From Elusimicrobiota bacterium (GTDB taxonomy: Bacteria; Elusimicrobiota; Elusimicrobia; UBA1565; UBA9628), in assembly GCA_030696455.1 (NCBI GenBank), contig JAUYSH010000042.1, positions 1-64,000 on the forward strand: 64,000 bases of DNA, written 5' to 3'. The notes beneath the pieces were generated by a model. That model saw only the letters and a list, made by a program, of their open reading frames with translations. It was not told the origin of the DNA and did not search any database. Position 1 is the first letter of the stretch. Each line of letters begins with the position of its first letter. Positions 63,340 to 64,000 of this stretch are shown piece by piece. Both the position numbers and the translations under genes were made by a program.

Positions 63340-64000
63340 TTAGCGCTCGCCGGCTTCGCTCCGGCGCGAGCGGAGCCATTTCTCCGCTTCCACCGCCCCG
63401 TGGATGCCGCCGCTCACCAGCACGATCCAAACCCAGGCCGACCACGAGATGGGGGCCGTGTGGAAGAGCCGGTTCATCACCGGCGAATAGGTGAACAGCA
63501 TCTGCAGCCCGGCCATCAGCACCGCGCCTCCCAGCGCCGCGCGGTTGCTGAGCAGCCCCACCGCGAACACCGAGCGGCGCAGCGAGCGGCAATTGAAAAG
63601 GTAGGCCAGCTCGACGAACACGATGAGGTTGACGACGATCGTCTGCGCCTCCGCGATCGGCAGCCCGATGCTTTTCGCGCGCAGGAAGGCCCCGAAGCCG
63701 CCCAGAGCCATCAGCGCGCCGACGAGCGCCAGCCGGCCGACCAGCTCCGGGGTGAGGATGGGCAGGTCCGCCTCCCGGGGCGGCCGCCGCATCGTGCCCT
63801 GCTCCACGGGCTCGAAGGCGAGCATCAGCCCTAGGCACAGCGCGGTCGTCATGTTGATCCAGAGAATCTGCACCGGCTGGACCGGAAGCTGCGCGCCCAT
63901 GAAAACGGCCGCGAGGATCAGAAGGCCCTCCCCCAGGTTCGTCGGCAAGGTCCACAGGATGAACTTCGTGAGGTTGTCGAAGACGCCGCGCCCCTCCTCG
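63340..64000 (-). CDS. Cation-transporting P-type ATPase, C-terminal part (truncated by window end)
   Basis: The reading frame continues to base 64000: EEGRGVFDNLTKFILWTLPTNLGEGLLILAAVFMG...PVQILWINMTTALCLGLMLAFEP. Confidence 0.9.
   Translation of the reverse strand, partial: EEGRGVFDNLTKFILWTLPTNLGEGLLILAAVFMGAQLPVQPVQILWINMTTALCLGLMLAFEPVEQGTMRRPPREADLPILTPELVGRLALVGALMALGGFGAFLRAKSIGLPIAEAQTIVVNLIVFVELAYLFNCRSLRRSVFAVGLLSNRAALGGAVLMAGLQMLFTYSPVMNRLFHTAPISWSAWVWIVLVSGGIHGAVEAEKWLRSRRSEAGER

Noticed and set aside
63146-63343. 65-aa plus-strand ORF
   Set aside because: No RBS, composition like a random GC-rich frame, overlaps another small ORF and the ATPase 3' end.
63328-63347. GAGCGC-CGCTTA-GCGCTC hairpin as a bidirectional terminator before the P-type ATPase stop
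   Set aside because: Only a 6-bp stem, no T tract, and overlaps the ATPase stop codon region; expected often by chance in GC-rich DNA.

Overview
This is a GC-rich bacterial window with dense, almost entirely protein-coding sequence. Lineage is not established; Elusimicrobiota-like is only my impression. (1) 74-37468 is one uninterrupted 12,464-aa secreted or surface giant protein. It has a signal peptide, a W-rich propeller-like N-terminus, an array of about 54 hand-counted Ig-like units, a second 'PGET/TAG' Ig-like array, a Ca-binding-loop (WxDxNxDGxF) array, and a C-terminal FlgD-Ig-like 'NFPNPF' domain. Inside it is a higher-order five-domain tandem duplication with a period of about 1.82 kb. 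(2) A HEAT-repeat protein and a CHASE2-type class III nucleotide cyclase follow, then DUF3307 and thiolase genes. (3) A histidine-utilisation locus (hutH, hutU, hutI, bifunctional FTCD, plus ALDH and HAD genes) is interrupted by a minus-strand cassette of two paralogous exported proteins with an HExxGH motif. (4) A tightly overlapping Mrp/Mnh-type antiporter operon contains three NuoL/M/N-like subunits, a stand-alone DUF4040-like subunit and a 42-aa membrane microprotein. (5) The window ends in a truncated minus-strand cation P-type ATPase. Non-coding signals include a recurrent TANNNT-N6-start-codon arrangement (candidate leaderless promoters), a G8 tract in a candidate promoter spacer, a perfect 26-bp inverted repeat with a related partial element elsewhere in the hut locus, and a GGGGC pentanucleotide tract inside a coding region. 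No rRNA, tRNA, CRISPR array or transposase was recognised.
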